Under the pieces are notes generated by a model. It was given only the letters and a program-made list of their open reading frames with translations, ran no database searches and was not told the DNA's origin. 64,000 nt of DNA from Thermohalobaculum sp039822785 (GTDB lineage Bacteria; Pseudomonadota; Alphaproteobacteria; Rhodobacterales; Rhodobacteraceae), in assembly GCA_039822785.1 (NCBI GenBank), contig JBCBMO010000005.1, forward strand, positions 450,729-514,728, read 5' to 3'. Below, in pieces: positions 23,770 to 33,295 of the stretch; the stretch's first letter is position 1; each line of letters starts with the position of its first letter. The position numbers and the translations under genes are program-made.

Positions 23770-24092
23770 TCGGCGCGTCCATCGCGCTCACGCGAACACC
23801 GACCAGTGCCTTGCGCACGCGCGGGTCCTGGGGGAGGACATGACCTGCACCTTTATGAAGGTGCGGGCCGGCACATCGTGCGGCGCATCGAGACCACGCG
23901 GCTCCACCTACACCGCGAAGTCCTCGGCTTGCCGACCCGACCCCATCCGAACGGTCATCGGTGCACGCTCGCGCCCGCGTTCCGCCCCGCCGACGACGAT
24001 ATCGCGCCGAGCTCGGTTCGTCGGTCCATCTGCCGACAGATCCCGGATTGCCCTGCGTTCATCGAAGGCGGAACACGACGGAGCAAGACGAC
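23770..24092. other. 323-bp gap without a supported gene
   Basis: Open frames here on both strands have no RBS, start in the preceding gene or read as Arg/Ser/Pro-rich shadow translation. I see no RNA fold, repeat or terminator that I would defend. It presumably holds the promoter of the CAP-domain gene. Confidence 0.5.
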
Positions 24093-24779
24093 ATGATCAA
24101 AGGCCTTCTCGCTTCCCTCCGGTTGCCAAGCCTCGGTATCGCTGCGCTCGCCGTGCCGCTGCTCTCGGCGGTGTTCGCTGCCTCGGCACCCAGCAGCGCG
24201 CCGGGCTCGTCTTGCGGCAGCGCGTCGAGCGTTCGAGGCGCCACGGTCGTCTTCCCCCTTGGCGGTAGCCACGATGCCGATCTGATCGCCGAGGCGGTCC
24301 TCGCGGAGGTGAATGGCGAACGCTGCGCGGCGGGTCTCAGTCTCCTTGCGACAGAGCCTACGCTCAACCGGGCGGCTGCCGTCCACACGGCCGACATGGT
24401 CTCCGAAGGCTTCTTCGCGCACCGCTCACCGATCGCTGGCCGAGAGACCCCGAGCGACCGGATCACCGCCGCAGGCGGCCAGTTCCGAAGGACGGCCGAA
24501 AACCTCGGCCAGGGTTGGTACATGGACTACGAGGCCGGCCGTCCCTTCTTCGCCGATGACGCAGCGGCCTGCCGTTTCAGCTACACCGACGGCACCCCGA
24601 TCAATCGCCACAGCTATGCCAGTCTCGCCGAAGCGCTCGTCGCGGCCTGGATGGCGAGCCCCGGGCACCGCGAGAACATCCTCCGCCGCGGCGTCTCGTT
24701 TCACGGCCTCAGCGTCGCGCCGACCGGCGAAACCACCCTCTGCGGCAAGCTCTACGCGACCCAGCTCTTCGCCGGTTAG
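24093..24779 (+). CDS. Secreted CAP (SCP/PR1)-domain protein
   Basis: A 228-aa exported protein. The signal peptide (LGIAALAVPLLSAVFAASAP) is followed by a CAP domain. EAVLAEVNGERCAAGLSLL marks the first helix, HTADMVSEGFFAHRSP the His/Glu cleft region, RTAENLGQGW the central motif (E with N) and AAWMASPGHRENILRRGV the second signature. The start at 24093 opens the signal peptide. Bacterial CAP proteins are extracytoplasmic and mostly uncharacterised; some bind lipids or are proteolytic. Four Cys in the mature part could form disulfides. Confidence 0.87.
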   Translation: MIKGLLASLRLPSLGIAALAVPLLSAVFAASAPSSAPGSSCGSASSVRGATVVFPLGGSHDADLIAEAVLAEVNGERCAAGLSLLATEPTLNRAAAVHTADMVSEGFFAHRSPIAGRETPSDRITAAGGQFRRTAENLGQGWYMDYEAGRPFFADDAAACRFSYTDGTPINRHSYASLAEALVAAWMASPGHRENILRRGVSFHGLSVAPTGETTLCGKLYATQLFAG

Positions 24780-24817
24780 CCGCCCGTCTCCGACCTAGGC
24801 CGCGAGGGTCGGCTTCG

Positions 24818-25747
24818 TTAGAGCAGATCCTCTCGGCGCGGCGGCTGTGCCCCGGCGCGGGTGACGGTGAAGCCGGCGGCAGCCACCCCGTAGGCGAGCG
24901 CGGCTCTGAGAACATCTCGGTCGACTGACGCCATGCGCTCGACCTCCAGTTCCCCATGTGCGTGAAGCTCCACGAGAAAACCCGCGTTGAAGGTGTCGCC
25001 GGCGCCGACGGTATCGAGGACGCAGGCGGGCTTTGCCGGGACGGAGACCTCCACGCCCGATCTCGATATCGCACTCGCCCCCTCGCTCCCCCTGGTCATG
25101 ATCACCAGAGATGGCCCCAGATCGAGGATCGATTGCATCTTACTCGTGGTCGGGTACTTGCCCGGCAGCAACCAATCGAGATCCTCGTCAGAGACCTTTA
25201 CGATATCCGAGCGCTGCATCATCCGGTCGAGGCGCGCGCGATAGGATCCCTCGTCGCGCACGAAGGCAGGTCGGATGTTCGGGTCGAGCATGGTGACCCG
25301 GCCCTGCCGCTCTCTCTCGTGCAAGGCTTCCATGGTCTGGGCGCATGGATCGCTGGCGAGGCTGATCCCACCGAAGAACAGGGTCGTCACGTCACGTGGC
25401 AGAGCCGGGATCTCGTCGATCCAAAGCATGCGTGTGGCCGATCCCTCGTCGTGGAAACTGTACCGGGCCTGGCCGTCCGTAAGGGAGACGAACGCGAGCG
25501 AGGTCTTGCGATCGGTCATCGCCGAAAAGGTGGTGTCGACCCGGTCCTCGGTGAGCGCATCTCGGAGCATCCGGCCGAAATCATCCGTCGACAGTCCCGT
25601 GAGCAGGCCGGCCCGCACGCCGAGGCGACCGAGCGCGATCGCGGTGTTGAAGACCGCGCCTCCGGGACACGGCACGAAGCCCGTTCGACCATCGGTCATC
25701 GCCGACGGCAGCATGTCGATCAGCGCTTCGCCACAGCAGAGGATCAT
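24818..25747 (-). CDS. PfkB-family sugar kinase (fructokinase-like), last gene of the polyol operon
   Basis: A 309-aa ribokinase-family kinase. The N-terminal signature GGAVFNTAIALGRLG (residues ~29-43) and the C-terminal DTVGAGDTFNAGF with catalytic Asp near 254 are present, and sugar-site residues lie near the start (CGEALIDMLP). Coming 34 nt after mannitol dehydrogenase, it would phosphorylate the fructose produced from mannitol and sorbitol. The frame continues upstream to 26029, but the Met at 25747 begins the domain. Confidence 0.9.
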   Translation of the reverse strand: MILCCGEALIDMLPSAMTDGRTGFVPCPGGAVFNTAIALGRLGVRAGLLTGLSTDDFGRMLRDALTEDRVDTTFSAMTDRKTSLAFVSLTDGQARYSFHDEGSATRMLWIDEIPALPRDVTTLFFGGISLASDPCAQTMEALHERERQGRVTMLDPNIRPAFVRDEGSYRARLDRMMQRSDIVKVSDEDLDWLLPGKYPTTSKMQSILDLGPSLVIMTRGSEGASAISRSGVEVSVPAKPACVLDTVGAGDTFNAGFLVELHAHGELEVERMASVDRDVLRAALAYGVAAAGFTVTRAGAQPPRREDLL

Positions 25748-25781
25748 TGCAAACGCCCGATCATGAGGTGCCCGGTCCACC

Positions 25782-27290
25782 TCATGACCCGGTCGAGGCG
25801 TGAGGGGCATAGGCGCGCAGCGCGGCCAGGGTGCCCTGTTCCCAAATGCGCCGTAACCAACGCTCGAAGGCCGCCGCAAAGGCTGCCTTCGAGGCGAGCG
25901 TTCCGTAGATGCCGCCCTGTTCCAGCCACGCCGACGGATGCGTCTTTGCCTGCGTTGCCGCGCGCTTGAGCGCCTCCCAGTGCGGATCGTTGGGGGCGAT
26001 CTCGGCGCCGTTCTCCCGCGTGCCGGCACACATCCGCGCCCAGAGAGCTTCGACGAGGCTCAACCCCTCGATGGCGGTACCCGACGCCAGCGCATCCCGC
26101 AGGATGGGCAGGACGAACCCAGCGTGGCGCGACGATCCATCGAAGGCAACGCGCCGCGTCGTGTCGCGGATCGCCGGATTGGCGAAGCGCGTCTCGATCA
26201 AGGCAGCGTAGTCGAGCGGCGCCATACCGGGCACCGGTGCGACATGCGGCACGATCTCCTCGCGCTGGACCTTGCGGAAGAAGGCCGCGATCTCGGGATG
26301 CGCCATGCAGTCGGCGATGGTGTCGAGCGACAGGAGTTCGCCGGCATTGGCGAGCACCTGGTGACCGGCGTTCAGAATGCGGATCTTCATGGTCTCGAAG
26401 TCATGGACCCGGTCGGTGAAGGTGGCGCCGACCTCCTCCCAGGCGGGCCTTCCGGCGCAGAAGGCATCCTCCATCACCCACTGGCGAAAGCTCTCGTGCG
26501 TCACCGGCGCTGCATCGAGGATACCCATGTCCCGGGCCTTCGCGATCTCGTCAGCACCCGTCGCGGGCACGATGCAGTCGACCATGGAGTTCGGGAAGGT
26601 GCAGTGCGTCGCGATCCACCGGGCAAGGCTGGGATCGCTGAGGTCAGCCATCGACACGACCGCCGCGCGCGTGATGTCGCCGTTGCCGCGCAGGTTATCG
26701 CAGCTTTGGACCGTGAAGGGCCCATGGCCCTGCGCACGCCGTCGCCCCAGGGCCGCGACGATGGCGCCGAAGGCGGTGCGCGGGCTTGCAGGATGGGCCG
26801 CGTCGAAGAGGATATCGGGGTGGCTCGCGTCGAAGGTCCCCGTGGCCGCGTCGACGTAGTATCCGCCCTCGGTCACCGTCAGCGAGACGATGCGGATCGA
26901 CGGATCGGCCATCCGGGTGATCAGCGCCGCATTGTCCTGCTCAACGGCTACGAAATCCACCATGGCCCCGCAGATCTCGGCCGAGGTGCCGTCAGGGCGC
27001 AGCTCGATCAGCGCGGTCAACCAATCCTGCGCGCCGAGTTTGTCGCGCATCTCCGCATCGCTCGGACGCACACCGGCGCCCACCACGGCCCAGTCGAGGG
27101 CGCGCCCCTGCTGCATCAGGCGGTGCAGGTACCAGGCCTGATGGGCGCGGTGAAAGTTGCCGACCCCGATATGCACGATGCCGGGCGACAGGTCCGAGGC
27201 GTCGTAGCGCGGTACGGCGATGGTATCGGGCAGATCGGACAGGGTGGCCCGGCTGAGCGGGACCTGCCGGTCGGGCGTCAGCTCATCCAT
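25782..27290 (-). CDS. mtlK: Mannitol 2-dehydrogenase
   Basis: A 502-aa long-chain mannitol dehydrogenase, oxidising D-mannitol to fructose with NAD. The N-terminal Rossmann motif IVHIGVGNFHRAHQAWYLH (residues ~39-57), SLTVTEGGYYVD near 137 and SMVDCIVPATG near 234 are followed by the family catalytic helix KIRILNAGHQVLANAG (Lys near 300) and a C-terminal domain with FVLPILRDAL. Its start overlaps the end of smoS by 13 nt. The match to the Rhodobacter smo/mtlK arrangement supports the name. Confidence 0.93.
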   Translation of the reverse strand: MDELTPDRQVPLSRATLSDLPDTIAVPRYDASDLSPGIVHIGVGNFHRAHQAWYLHRLMQQGRALDWAVVGAGVRPSDAEMRDKLGAQDWLTALIELRPDGTSAEICGAMVDFVAVEQDNAALITRMADPSIRIVSLTVTEGGYYVDAATGTFDASHPDILFDAAHPASPRTAFGAIVAALGRRRAQGHGPFTVQSCDNLRGNGDITRAAVVSMADLSDPSLARWIATHCTFPNSMVDCIVPATGADEIAKARDMGILDAAPVTHESFRQWVMEDAFCAGRPAWEEVGATFTDRVHDFETMKIRILNAGHQVLANAGELLSLDTIADCMAHPEIAAFFRKVQREEIVPHVAPVPGMAPLDYAALIETRFANPAIRDTTRRVAFDGSSRHAGFVLPILRDALASGTAIEGLSLVEALWARMCAGTRENGAEIAPNDPHWEALKRAATQAKTHPSAWLEQGGIYGTLASKAAFAAAFERWLRRIWEQGTLAALRAYAPHASTGS

Positions 27291-28051
27291 TGGCCGCCGT
27301 CCACGTTATAGGTCTGTGCCACGACGTAGCGGGCCTCGTCGCTGGCGAGGAACACGGCCATGCCGGTCAGATCCTCGGGCGTGCCCATCCGGCCGAAGGG
27401 GACGGCGGCGCCGACCTCGCGCTTCTTCTGGCCCGGTGCCTTGCCCTCGTAGCGGGCGAAGAGCGCGTCGACCCCGTCCCAGTGCTCGCCGTCGACCACG
27501 CCGGGCGAGATGGCGTTCACGTTGATGCCGTGGCGGATCAGGTTGAGCCCGGCCGATTGCGTCAGGCTGATCACGGCGGCCTTGGTGGCGCAGTAGACCG
27601 CGACCAGCGGCTCACCCCGCCTGCCGGCCTGGCTGGCCATGTTGATGATGCGCCCCTGGATGCCCTCGGCGATCATGTGCCGGGCGACGGCCTGCAGCGT
27701 GAACAGGCTGCCTGCGACGTTGACGGCGAAGGCGCGGTCATACTCCGCACGCGTGATCTCGGCGATGGGCGCGGCGGTGAAGACGGCGGCATTGTTGACC
27801 AGGATGTCGACCCGGCCCATCGCGGCGATGGCGGCCTCGACACCCACCTCGATCGAGGTCTGGTCGGTCACATCCATCTCGATCGCGGTCGCGGCCTCGC
27901 CGATCTCGCTCGCCGCGATCCGGGCTCGCGCGACGTCGATATCCGCCAGCGCTACGCGGGCGCCTTCGCGGGCATAGGCGCGCGCGAAGGCAAGCCCGAT
28001 GCCGCGGGCGGCCCCCGTGATAAGCGCCGTCTTGCCCGCCAGCCGCATCAC
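27278..28051 (-). CDS. smoS: Sorbitol (glucitol) dehydrogenase, SDR family
   Basis: A 257-aa classical short-chain dehydrogenase. TGAARGIG cofactor motif at 12-19, NNAAV near 86, catalytic Ser-Tyr-Lys as NMASQAG..AVYCATKAAV (Tyr near 153, Lys near 157), and PGVVDGEHWD substrate loop near 185. The R. sphaeroides-type SmoS oxidises sorbitol and galactitol. It sits between the ABC ATPase (4-nt overlap) and mannitol dehydrogenase (13-nt overlap), so it is translated in a tight operon. Confidence 0.92.
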   Translation of the reverse strand: MMRLAGKTALITGAARGIGLAFARAYAREGARVALADIDVARARIAASEIGEAATAIEMDVTDQTSIEVGVEAAIAAMGRVDILVNNAAVFTAAPIAEITRAEYDRAFAVNVAGSLFTLQAVARHMIAEGIQGRIINMASQAGRRGEPLVAVYCATKAAVISLTQSAGLNLIRHGINVNAISPGVVDGEHWDGVDALFARYEGKAPGQKKREVGAAVPFGRMGTPEDLTGMAVFLASDEARYVVAQTYNVDGGQWMS

Positions 28052-29049
28052 GCGATCCTGAGGCCCGCCGCATCGTAGCGGTGGATCTGGTCCGTGCGCG
28101 GCCTCAGCGTGATCCGGTCGCCGTGGCGCAGAGCCACCTCGCCCGGCGCCCGCACCGTCAGCGTCTCCCCCAGACCGGTGTCATGGACATGCAGGAAGGT
28201 ATCGGAGCCCAGATGCTCCGCCACGCCGACGGTGCCCTGCCAGGTGCCGTCATCGGCCACATCGATATGCTCGGGCCGAATGCCGATGGTGTGGGCGTCG
28301 TGCTTCGCAGCCTCGGCCCCCTCGATCAGGTTCATCTTCGGGCTGCCGATGAAGCCTGCCACGAACAGATTGCGCGGGCTGCGGTAGAGCTCGAGCGGGC
28401 TGCCGACCTGTTCGATGTTCCCCGCGCGCAGCACGACGATCTTGTCGGCCATCGTCATGGCCTCGACTTGGTCGTGGGTGACGTAGATCATCGTGGTCTT
28501 CAGCCGCTCATGCAACTCGCTGATCTCCAGCCTCATGCCCACGCGCAACGCCGCATCGAGGTTGGACAGCGGCTCGTCGAACAAAAAGGCCGCCGGCTCG
28601 CGCACGATGGCCCGGCCAATGGCGACGCGCTGGCGCTGCCCGCCCGAAAGCTGCCCCGGCCGGCGGTCGAGGTAGTCGGTCAGGTTCAGAGCCTTGGCCG
28701 CCGCCCCGATCCGGCGCTCCTGCTCCTCCTTAGGGATACCGGCCATGCGCATGGGGAAGGCGATGTTCTTGCGCACGCTCATATGCGGGTAGAGCGCGTA
28801 GGACTGAAAGACCATGGCCAGGCCGCGCTTGGCCGGCGGCGTGTCCGAGGCGTCGGCGCCGTTGATCCGGATGACACCGGAGGAGATGTCCTCGAGCCCC
28901 GCGATCAGGCGCAGCAACGTGGACTTGCCACAACCAGACGGGCCCACGAAGACGCAGAACTCGCCCTCCTCGATCGTCAGATCCAGCGGTGGAATGACCT
29001 CGACCGGGCCGAAGCTCTTGGTGACCTGTTCAAGCGTGATCTTGCCCAT
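28048..29049 (-). CDS. smoK: Polyol ABC transporter ATP-binding protein
   Basis: A 333-aa MalK/UgpC-type ATPase. Walker A GPSGCGKST near residue 38, signature LSGGQRQRVAIGRAIVREP near 135, Walker B AFLFDEPLSNLDA near 155, H-loop YVTHDQVEAMTMAD. A C-terminal TOBE-type regulatory domain follows from residue ~235. It starts 12 nt after smoG and overlaps smoS by 4 nt. It energises uptake of sorbitol/mannitol, by operon context. Confidence 0.93.
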   Translation of the reverse strand: MGKITLEQVTKSFGPVEVIPPLDLTIEEGEFCVFVGPSGCGKSTLLRLIAGLEDISSGVIRINGADASDTPPAKRGLAMVFQSYALYPHMSVRKNIAFPMRMAGIPKEEQERRIGAAAKALNLTDYLDRRPGQLSGGQRQRVAIGRAIVREPAAFLFDEPLSNLDAALRVGMRLEISELHERLKTTMIYVTHDQVEAMTMADKIVVLRAGNIEQVGSPLELYRSPRNLFVAGFIGSPKMNLIEGAEAAKHDAHTIGIRPEHIDVADDGTWQGTVGVAEHLGSDTFLHVHDTGLGETLTVRAPGEVALRHGDRITLRPRTDQIHRYDAAGLRIA

Positions 29050-29061
29050 GGGGTCGCTCCT

Positions 29062-29892
29062 TTACTTCACGGCGCCGAACGTCAGGCCGCGCACGAGCTG
29101 TTTCTGGCTGAACCAGCCGAGGATCAGGATCGGGGCGATGGCCATCGTCGAGGCTGCTGAAAGCTTGGCGTAGAACAGGCCCTCGGGGCTCGAATAGCTG
29201 GCGATGAAGGCCGTGAGCGGCGCAGCATTGGCGGCGGTCAGGTTCAGCGTCCAGAACGCCTCGTTCCAGGCCAGGATGAAGTTCAACAGGACGGTCGAGG
29301 CGATGCCCGGGATCGCCATGGGCGTGAGCACGTAGAGGATCTCCTCCCGCAGGCCCGCGCCATCCATGCGCGCGGCCTCCAGGATCTCGCCCGGGATCTC
29401 GCGAAAGTACGTGTAGAGCATCCAGACGATGATCGGCAGGTTGATCAGCATCAGCACGACGACCAGGCCCGCGCGGGTGTCGAGGATGCCGAGCTCGATG
29501 AAGAGCAGGTAGATCGGATAGAGCACGCCCACGGCCGGCAGCATCTTGGTCGACAGCATCCAGAGCAGGATATCCTTGGTCCGCCGCGACGGCACGAAGG
29601 CCATCGACCAGGCCGCCGGCACCGCGATGATCACACCCAGGATCGTCGAGCCGCCGGCGATAATCAGCGAGTTCACCAGGAACTTCATGTAGTCCGACCG
29701 CTCCTGCACCACCGCGTAGTTCTCAAGCGTCCAACTGAAGTTCAGGAACAGCGGCGGGCTGGCGATCGCCTCGGCCTCGGTCTTGAAGCTGGTCAGGATC
29801 GTCCAGAGGATCGGGAAGAAGATCAGAAGACCGATCCCCCAGGCGAGGGCGGTGTTCAGGGCCTTGCGGCGCGGTGTGACGGCGCGTGCCAT
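29062..29892 (-). CDS. smoG: Polyol ABC transporter permease (MalG type)
   Basis: A 276-aa permease with six helices. The first is at residues ~14-32 (ALAWGIGLLIFFPILWTIL) and the EAA loop EAARMDGAGLREEILYVLTP near 193. The C-terminus (LVRGLTFGAVK) is the usual MalG-type ending. It lies between smoF (10-nt gap) and smoK (12-nt gap). Confidence 0.92.
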   Translation of the reverse strand: MARAVTPRRKALNTALAWGIGLLIFFPILWTILTSFKTEAEAIASPPLFLNFSWTLENYAVVQERSDYMKFLVNSLIIAGGSTILGVIIAVPAAWSMAFVPSRRTKDILLWMLSTKMLPAVGVLYPIYLLFIELGILDTRAGLVVVLMLINLPIIVWMLYTYFREIPGEILEAARMDGAGLREEILYVLTPMAIPGIASTVLLNFILAWNEAFWTLNLTAANAAPLTAFIASYSSPEGLFYAKLSAASTMAIAPILILGWFSQKQLVRGLTFGAVK

Positions 29893-29902
29893 GGGTCCCT
29901 CC

Positions 29903-30769
29903 TCAGCGATCCAGGTTCTTGCCGACGATCCGCATCAGGAAGATCGCGACGATGTTGGCGAGGATGATGGCGTAGACGCCGCCGGCGCTGCCGAGGCCCA
30001 CATTCTGGCTCTCCAACACCCGCTGGTAGATCAGGTAAGTGAGCGTCCGTGTGCCGAAGGCGCCGCCCGTGGTCACGAAGATCTCGGCGAAGATCGACAG
30101 CAGGAAGATCGTCTGGATCAGGATCACGATCGTGATCGCGCGGGAGAGATGCGGCAGCACGATGTAGCCAAAGCGCGCGAGCGGCGAGGCGCCGTCCATC
30201 TCGGCGGCCTCGAGCTGCTCGCTGTCCAGCGACTGCACCGCCGTCAGCAGGATCAGCGTCGCGAAGGGCAGCCACTGCCAAGACACGATCATGACGATCG
30301 ACACCAGGGGTGCGTCGCTCAGCCATGAGATGGGCTCTGCCCCGAAGAACTGCCACAGATGCGCGAACAGCCCATTCGTCGGATCCATGAACATGTTCTT
30401 CCAGACCAGCGCCGAGACGGTGGGCATCACGAAGAACGGTGCGATCACCAGTATGCGCACCGCCCCCTGCCCCCACATCGGCTGGTCGAGCAGCATCGCA
30501 AGCAACACACCGAGGATGACCGTGATCAGCAGCACGCCCCCCACGATGATCAAGGTGGTCTGGATGCTTGGCCAAAAGGCGCTGGACGAGACGAAACGGA
30601 CGTAGTTGTCGAAACCGGTCCAGCCGAGGTCACCGCCCCTGAGCGGCAGATACCGCCGGAACGAGAACCAGAGTGTCATCGTCAGCGGCACCAGCATCCA
30701 TCCGAGCAGCAGGACAACGGCCGGGGCCATCATCAGACGCGCGGCAGATCGGGCGTGTTGGGTCGCCAT
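29903..30769 (-). CDS. smoF: Polyol ABC transporter permease (MalF type)
   Basis: A 288-aa permease. The first helix is at about 13-34 (MMAPAVVLLLGWMLVPLTMTL), followed by a periplasmic loop containing FRRYLPLRGGDLGWTGFDNY, the conserved P1-loop stretch of sugar permeases. EAAEMDGASPLARFGYIVLP forms the ATPase-coupling EAA loop near 192. A 103-nt gap separates it from smoE and may carry a processing or attenuation signal that keeps the binding protein more abundant, as is common in such operons (inference). Confidence 0.92.
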   Translation of the reverse strand: MATQHARSAARLMMAPAVVLLLGWMLVPLTMTLWFSFRRYLPLRGGDLGWTGFDNYVRFVSSSAFWPSIQTTLIIVGGVLLITVILGVLLAMLLDQPMWGQGAVRILVIAPFFVMPTVSALVWKNMFMDPTNGLFAHLWQFFGAEPISWLSDAPLVSIVMIVSWQWLPFATLILLTAVQSLDSEQLEAAEMDGASPLARFGYIVLPHLSRAITIVILIQTIFLLSIFAEIFVTTGGAFGTRTLTYLIYQRVLESQNVGLGSAGGVYAIILANIVAIFLMRIVGKNLDR

Positions 30770-30872
30770 GGCGCAAGATCTCCTCGTTCAGGCCAGGGGC
30801 CCGCGCGGTGAAGGGATCGTTGGAAGGGCGCTGGCGGGCGGCGATCAGTTCGCCGCCCGTGGAAGGCGCGGC

Positions 30873-32177
30873 TTAGTAGCCGGCCGCCTCCATCTCTTCC
30901 TCGGTGATGGCCTGCGCCTTCTCGAGCGCCTCCTCGACCGTCTGCTGACCGGCATAGACGGCCGAGAACTCCTGGCTCACCTGGCTCGCGATGCCGGCGA
31001 ACTCGGGAATGGCGGCGAACTGAACGCCGACATACGGGACCGGGTCCACGGTCGGGCTGTTGGGATCGGCCGACAGGATCGAGCGCAGGGTCATCTCGGC
31101 GAAGGGCACCGCCTGATACGCGGGATTCTCGTAGAGCGAGGTACGCGCGCCCGGCGGCACGTTGGCCCAGCCCTCGTTCTCGGCCACGAGCTCGATATAG
31201 GCCTTGGAAGTCGCCCACTCGATGAACTGCTTCGCCTCGTCCTGCTGCTGCGTGCCGGCAGGGATCGCCAGCGCCCAGGCCCAGAGCCAGTTGGACCGCT
31301 TGCCGAGGCCCATATCGGGCGCCAGCGCGAAGCCCACGCTCTCGGCGACGGTCGAGTCGTTGGGGTTGGTCACGAAGGACGCAGCGACGGTGGCGTCGAT
31401 CCACATCCCGCACTTGCCCTGTTGGAACAGGGACAGGTTCTCGTTGAAGCCATTGGTGGCGTAGCCGGCCGGGCCGCTCTCGTTCATCATCTCGACGAAG
31501 AAGGTGAGCGTGTTCTTCCAAGCCTCGGTGTCGAACTGCGGCGCCCAATCCTCGTCGAACCAGCGCGCGCCGAAGGAGTTGGACATGGCGGTGATGAAGG
31601 CGCCGCCCTCGCCCCAGCCTGCCTTGCCGCGCAGGCAGATCCCGTTGATGTCGCCGTCCCGGTCGGTCATCGCCGCCGCCGCCTGGCGTACGAAGTCCCA
31701 GGTCGGCGCCTCGGGCATCTGCAACCCGGCATCCGCCATCAGGTCGGTGCGGTACATGATCATCGAGCTCTCGCCATAGAACGGCGCCGCATAGAGCGTG
31801 CCGTCATGGCTGAGGCCGCCGGCCATGGCGGGCAGGATGTCGTCGACGTCATACTCCGCTGACAGGTCGTCCAGCGCCACGAGCCAGCCGTTCGCGCCCC
31901 AGATCGGCGTCTCGTACATGCCGATCGTCATGATATCGAACTGGCCGCCCTTGGTGGTGATATCGGTCGTCACGCGCTGGCGCAGGACGTTTTCCTCAAG
32001 CGTCACCCACTCGACGCCGATACCGGTCTCGGCGGTGAACTGATCCGTGTAGCCCTGCATGCGGATCATGTCGCCGTTGTTCACGGTGGCGATCGTGATT
32101 GTGCTGTCCTGTGCAACGGCCGTGGCCGCACAGAGCGTAAGCGCCGTCGTGGCGCTGAGCATGCGCTTGAGTGACAT
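30873..32177 (-). CDS. smoE: Polyol-binding periplasmic protein
   Basis: A 434-aa extracellular solute-binding protein of family 1. The signal peptide (LSATTALTLCAATAVAQDS) is cleaved near AVA-QD. ITIATVNNGDMIRMQGYTDQFTAETG opens the mature domain, split across residues ~25-50. A DGDINGICLRGKAGWGEGGAF segment near 190 and a Trp-rich region (WLWAWALAIPAG, near 295) fit a polyol/sugar cleft. First gene of the smoE-F-G-K-S-mtlK-kinase operon, directly downstream of the LacI-type gene. Confidence 0.92.
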   Translation of the reverse strand: MSLKRMLSATTALTLCAATAVAQDSTITIATVNNGDMIRMQGYTDQFTAETGIGVEWVTLEENVLRQRVTTDITTKGGQFDIMTIGMYETPIWGANGWLVALDDLSAEYDVDDILPAMAGGLSHDGTLYAAPFYGESSMIMYRTDLMADAGLQMPEAPTWDFVRQAAAAMTDRDGDINGICLRGKAGWGEGGAFITAMSNSFGARWFDEDWAPQFDTEAWKNTLTFFVEMMNESGPAGYATNGFNENLSLFQQGKCGMWIDATVAASFVTNPNDSTVAESVGFALAPDMGLGKRSNWLWAWALAIPAGTQQQDEAKQFIEWATSKAYIELVAENEGWANVPPGARTSLYENPAYQAVPFAEMTLRSILSADPNSPTVDPVPYVGVQFAAIPEFAGIASQVSQEFSAVYAGQQTVEEALEKAQAITEEEMEAAGY

Positions 32178-32198
32178 CCGTTCCTCCCGAGTTTTGTT

Positions 32199-32216
32199 TG
32201 TTAATCGCAGCTAACA
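32199..32216. promoter_or_regulatory. TGTTA-N8-TAACA inverted repeat before smoE
   Basis: A 5-bp-armed inverted repeat begins 22 nt upstream of the smoE ATG, overlapping where the operon promoter or leader should be. Its size and spacing fit an operator half-site pair, but no other copy was found in the window. Confidence 0.3.
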
Positions 32217-32247
32217 CGCAGGGCGACCCCGGCGTCAATAATTTTCT

Positions 32248-32259
32248 TTACGCGCGTAA
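32248..32259. promoter_or_regulatory. Perfect palindrome TTACGCGCGTAA, candidate LacI-family operator
   Basis: A 12-bp perfect palindrome with the central CG typical of LacI-family operators. It lies 71 nt upstream of smoE and just past the lacI-type stop. A closely similar TTGCGCGCGTCAA occurs upstream of the regulator gene itself (33346-33358), as expected for a self-regulated operator. Confidence 0.5.
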
Positions 32260-32263
32260 GCTT

Positions 32264-33295
32264 TCATGCCGATTTTCGCATCACTAGTGCGCCGTCGAAC
32301 AGCGTGGATACCTTCGTTGCCGGGCGCTCGCCCGACTCGATGATCGACAAGAGGAGATCAAGGCTGCGGCCGGCGATCGCTTCGTAATCCTGAGCGACCG
32401 TCGTCAGCGAGGGGCACGTGAACTTGGCATAAGGGTGATCATCGTGACCCGCCAGGCGTAGCGCGTGCCCATGACCGACCCCAACGCGAAAACCGTGTTC
32501 ATAGGCGGCGGCAAGAAAGCCGATGGCAAGACGGTCGTTGCTGCAGAGGATGGTATCCGTCGGCAGGGCGCGCGCCGCCATCATCCGCCCCGCCTCCGCC
32601 CAGGCCACGCTTTCAAAGTCCCACCCGGCCCCTTCGGCAGCCAGGATCATCGGCTCATGCCCCAGCGCCCGCATCGCCGCCTGATAGGCCGCGCGCCGCT
32701 TGTTGGCGTTGGGATTGGGCGCGTTCCGCATCTCGAAGAACGCCGGCGGCTCCCCGGTTCGGCAGAGGTATTCTGTTATCGTACCAATGCTTTGGTCATT
32801 GTTGGAGCCGAAGAATGCGTCCCCCGCGCCCTCGACGTCGCAATCGAAAAGAATGGTTTGCACATTGCCGCAGAAGCCTTCGATGTCGTCTCTCTTTGAG
32901 CGGCGTCCGAGGGGCGCCAACAGAACGCCCGCAGGCCGAATCGCCCTCAAGCTCTCTAGGTTCTGGATCTCGCGCTCCGGGTCGCCATGCGAGCTCAGCA
33001 GGATCGGGTTGAAGCCGGAGGCCGCGCAGAGAGGCTCAAGCTTACGCGCCACCTCGGCGAAGAACGGATCGGCGAGATAGGGCACCACGATGCCGATGTT
33101 CCGTGTGAGGCTCCGGTTCTGATTGATGGCGTAGACGTTCGGCGTGTAGTCGTACTGCTCGAGCGCTGCCTCGATACGCGCACGCGTCGATTGGCGCACC
33201 GAGCTTGGATCGTTGAAGTACTTCGAGACGGTGGGCCTCGAGATGCCGCTCAGCGCCGCAAACTCCTCCATCGTCCTGACGCGCGTCTGTCGCAT
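32264..33295 (-). CDS. LacI-family transcriptional regulator of the polyol operon
   Basis: A 343-aa repressor-type protein. The N-terminal LacI HTH (TMEEFAALSGISRPTVSKYF, residues 8-27) with hinge helix region TRARIEAALEQYDYTPN is followed by the periplasmic-binding-like domain (IGIVVPYLADPFFAEVARKL from ~60). The C-terminal domain includes VGHGHALRLAGHDD, and TLFDGALVMRKSA is the family's end. The frame extends 21 codons upstream, but Met 33295 fits the HTH spacing. It is oriented with the smo operon, 86 nt upstream of smoE. Confidence 0.9.
   Translation of the reverse strand: MRQTRVRTMEEFAALSGISRPTVSKYFNDPSSVRQSTRARIEAALEQYDYTPNVYAINQNRSLTRNIGIVVPYLADPFFAEVARKLEPLCAASGFNPILLSSHGDPEREIQNLESLRAIRPAGVLLAPLGRRSKRDDIEGFCGNVQTILFDCDVEGAGDAFFGSNNDQSIGTITEYLCRTGEPPAFFEMRNAPNPNANKRRAAYQAAMRALGHEPMILAAEGAGWDFESVAWAEAGRMMAARALPTDTILCSNDRLAIGFLAAAYEHGFRVGVGHGHALRLAGHDDHPYAKFTCPSLTTVAQDYEAIAGRSLDLLLSIIESGERPATKVSTLFDGALVMRKSA

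Noticed and set aside
23714..24268. Frame of 184 codons between the DUF1330 and CAP genes
   Set aside because: It starts inside the DUF1330 gene, has no RBS and reads as low-complexity Arg/Ser/Pro sequence.
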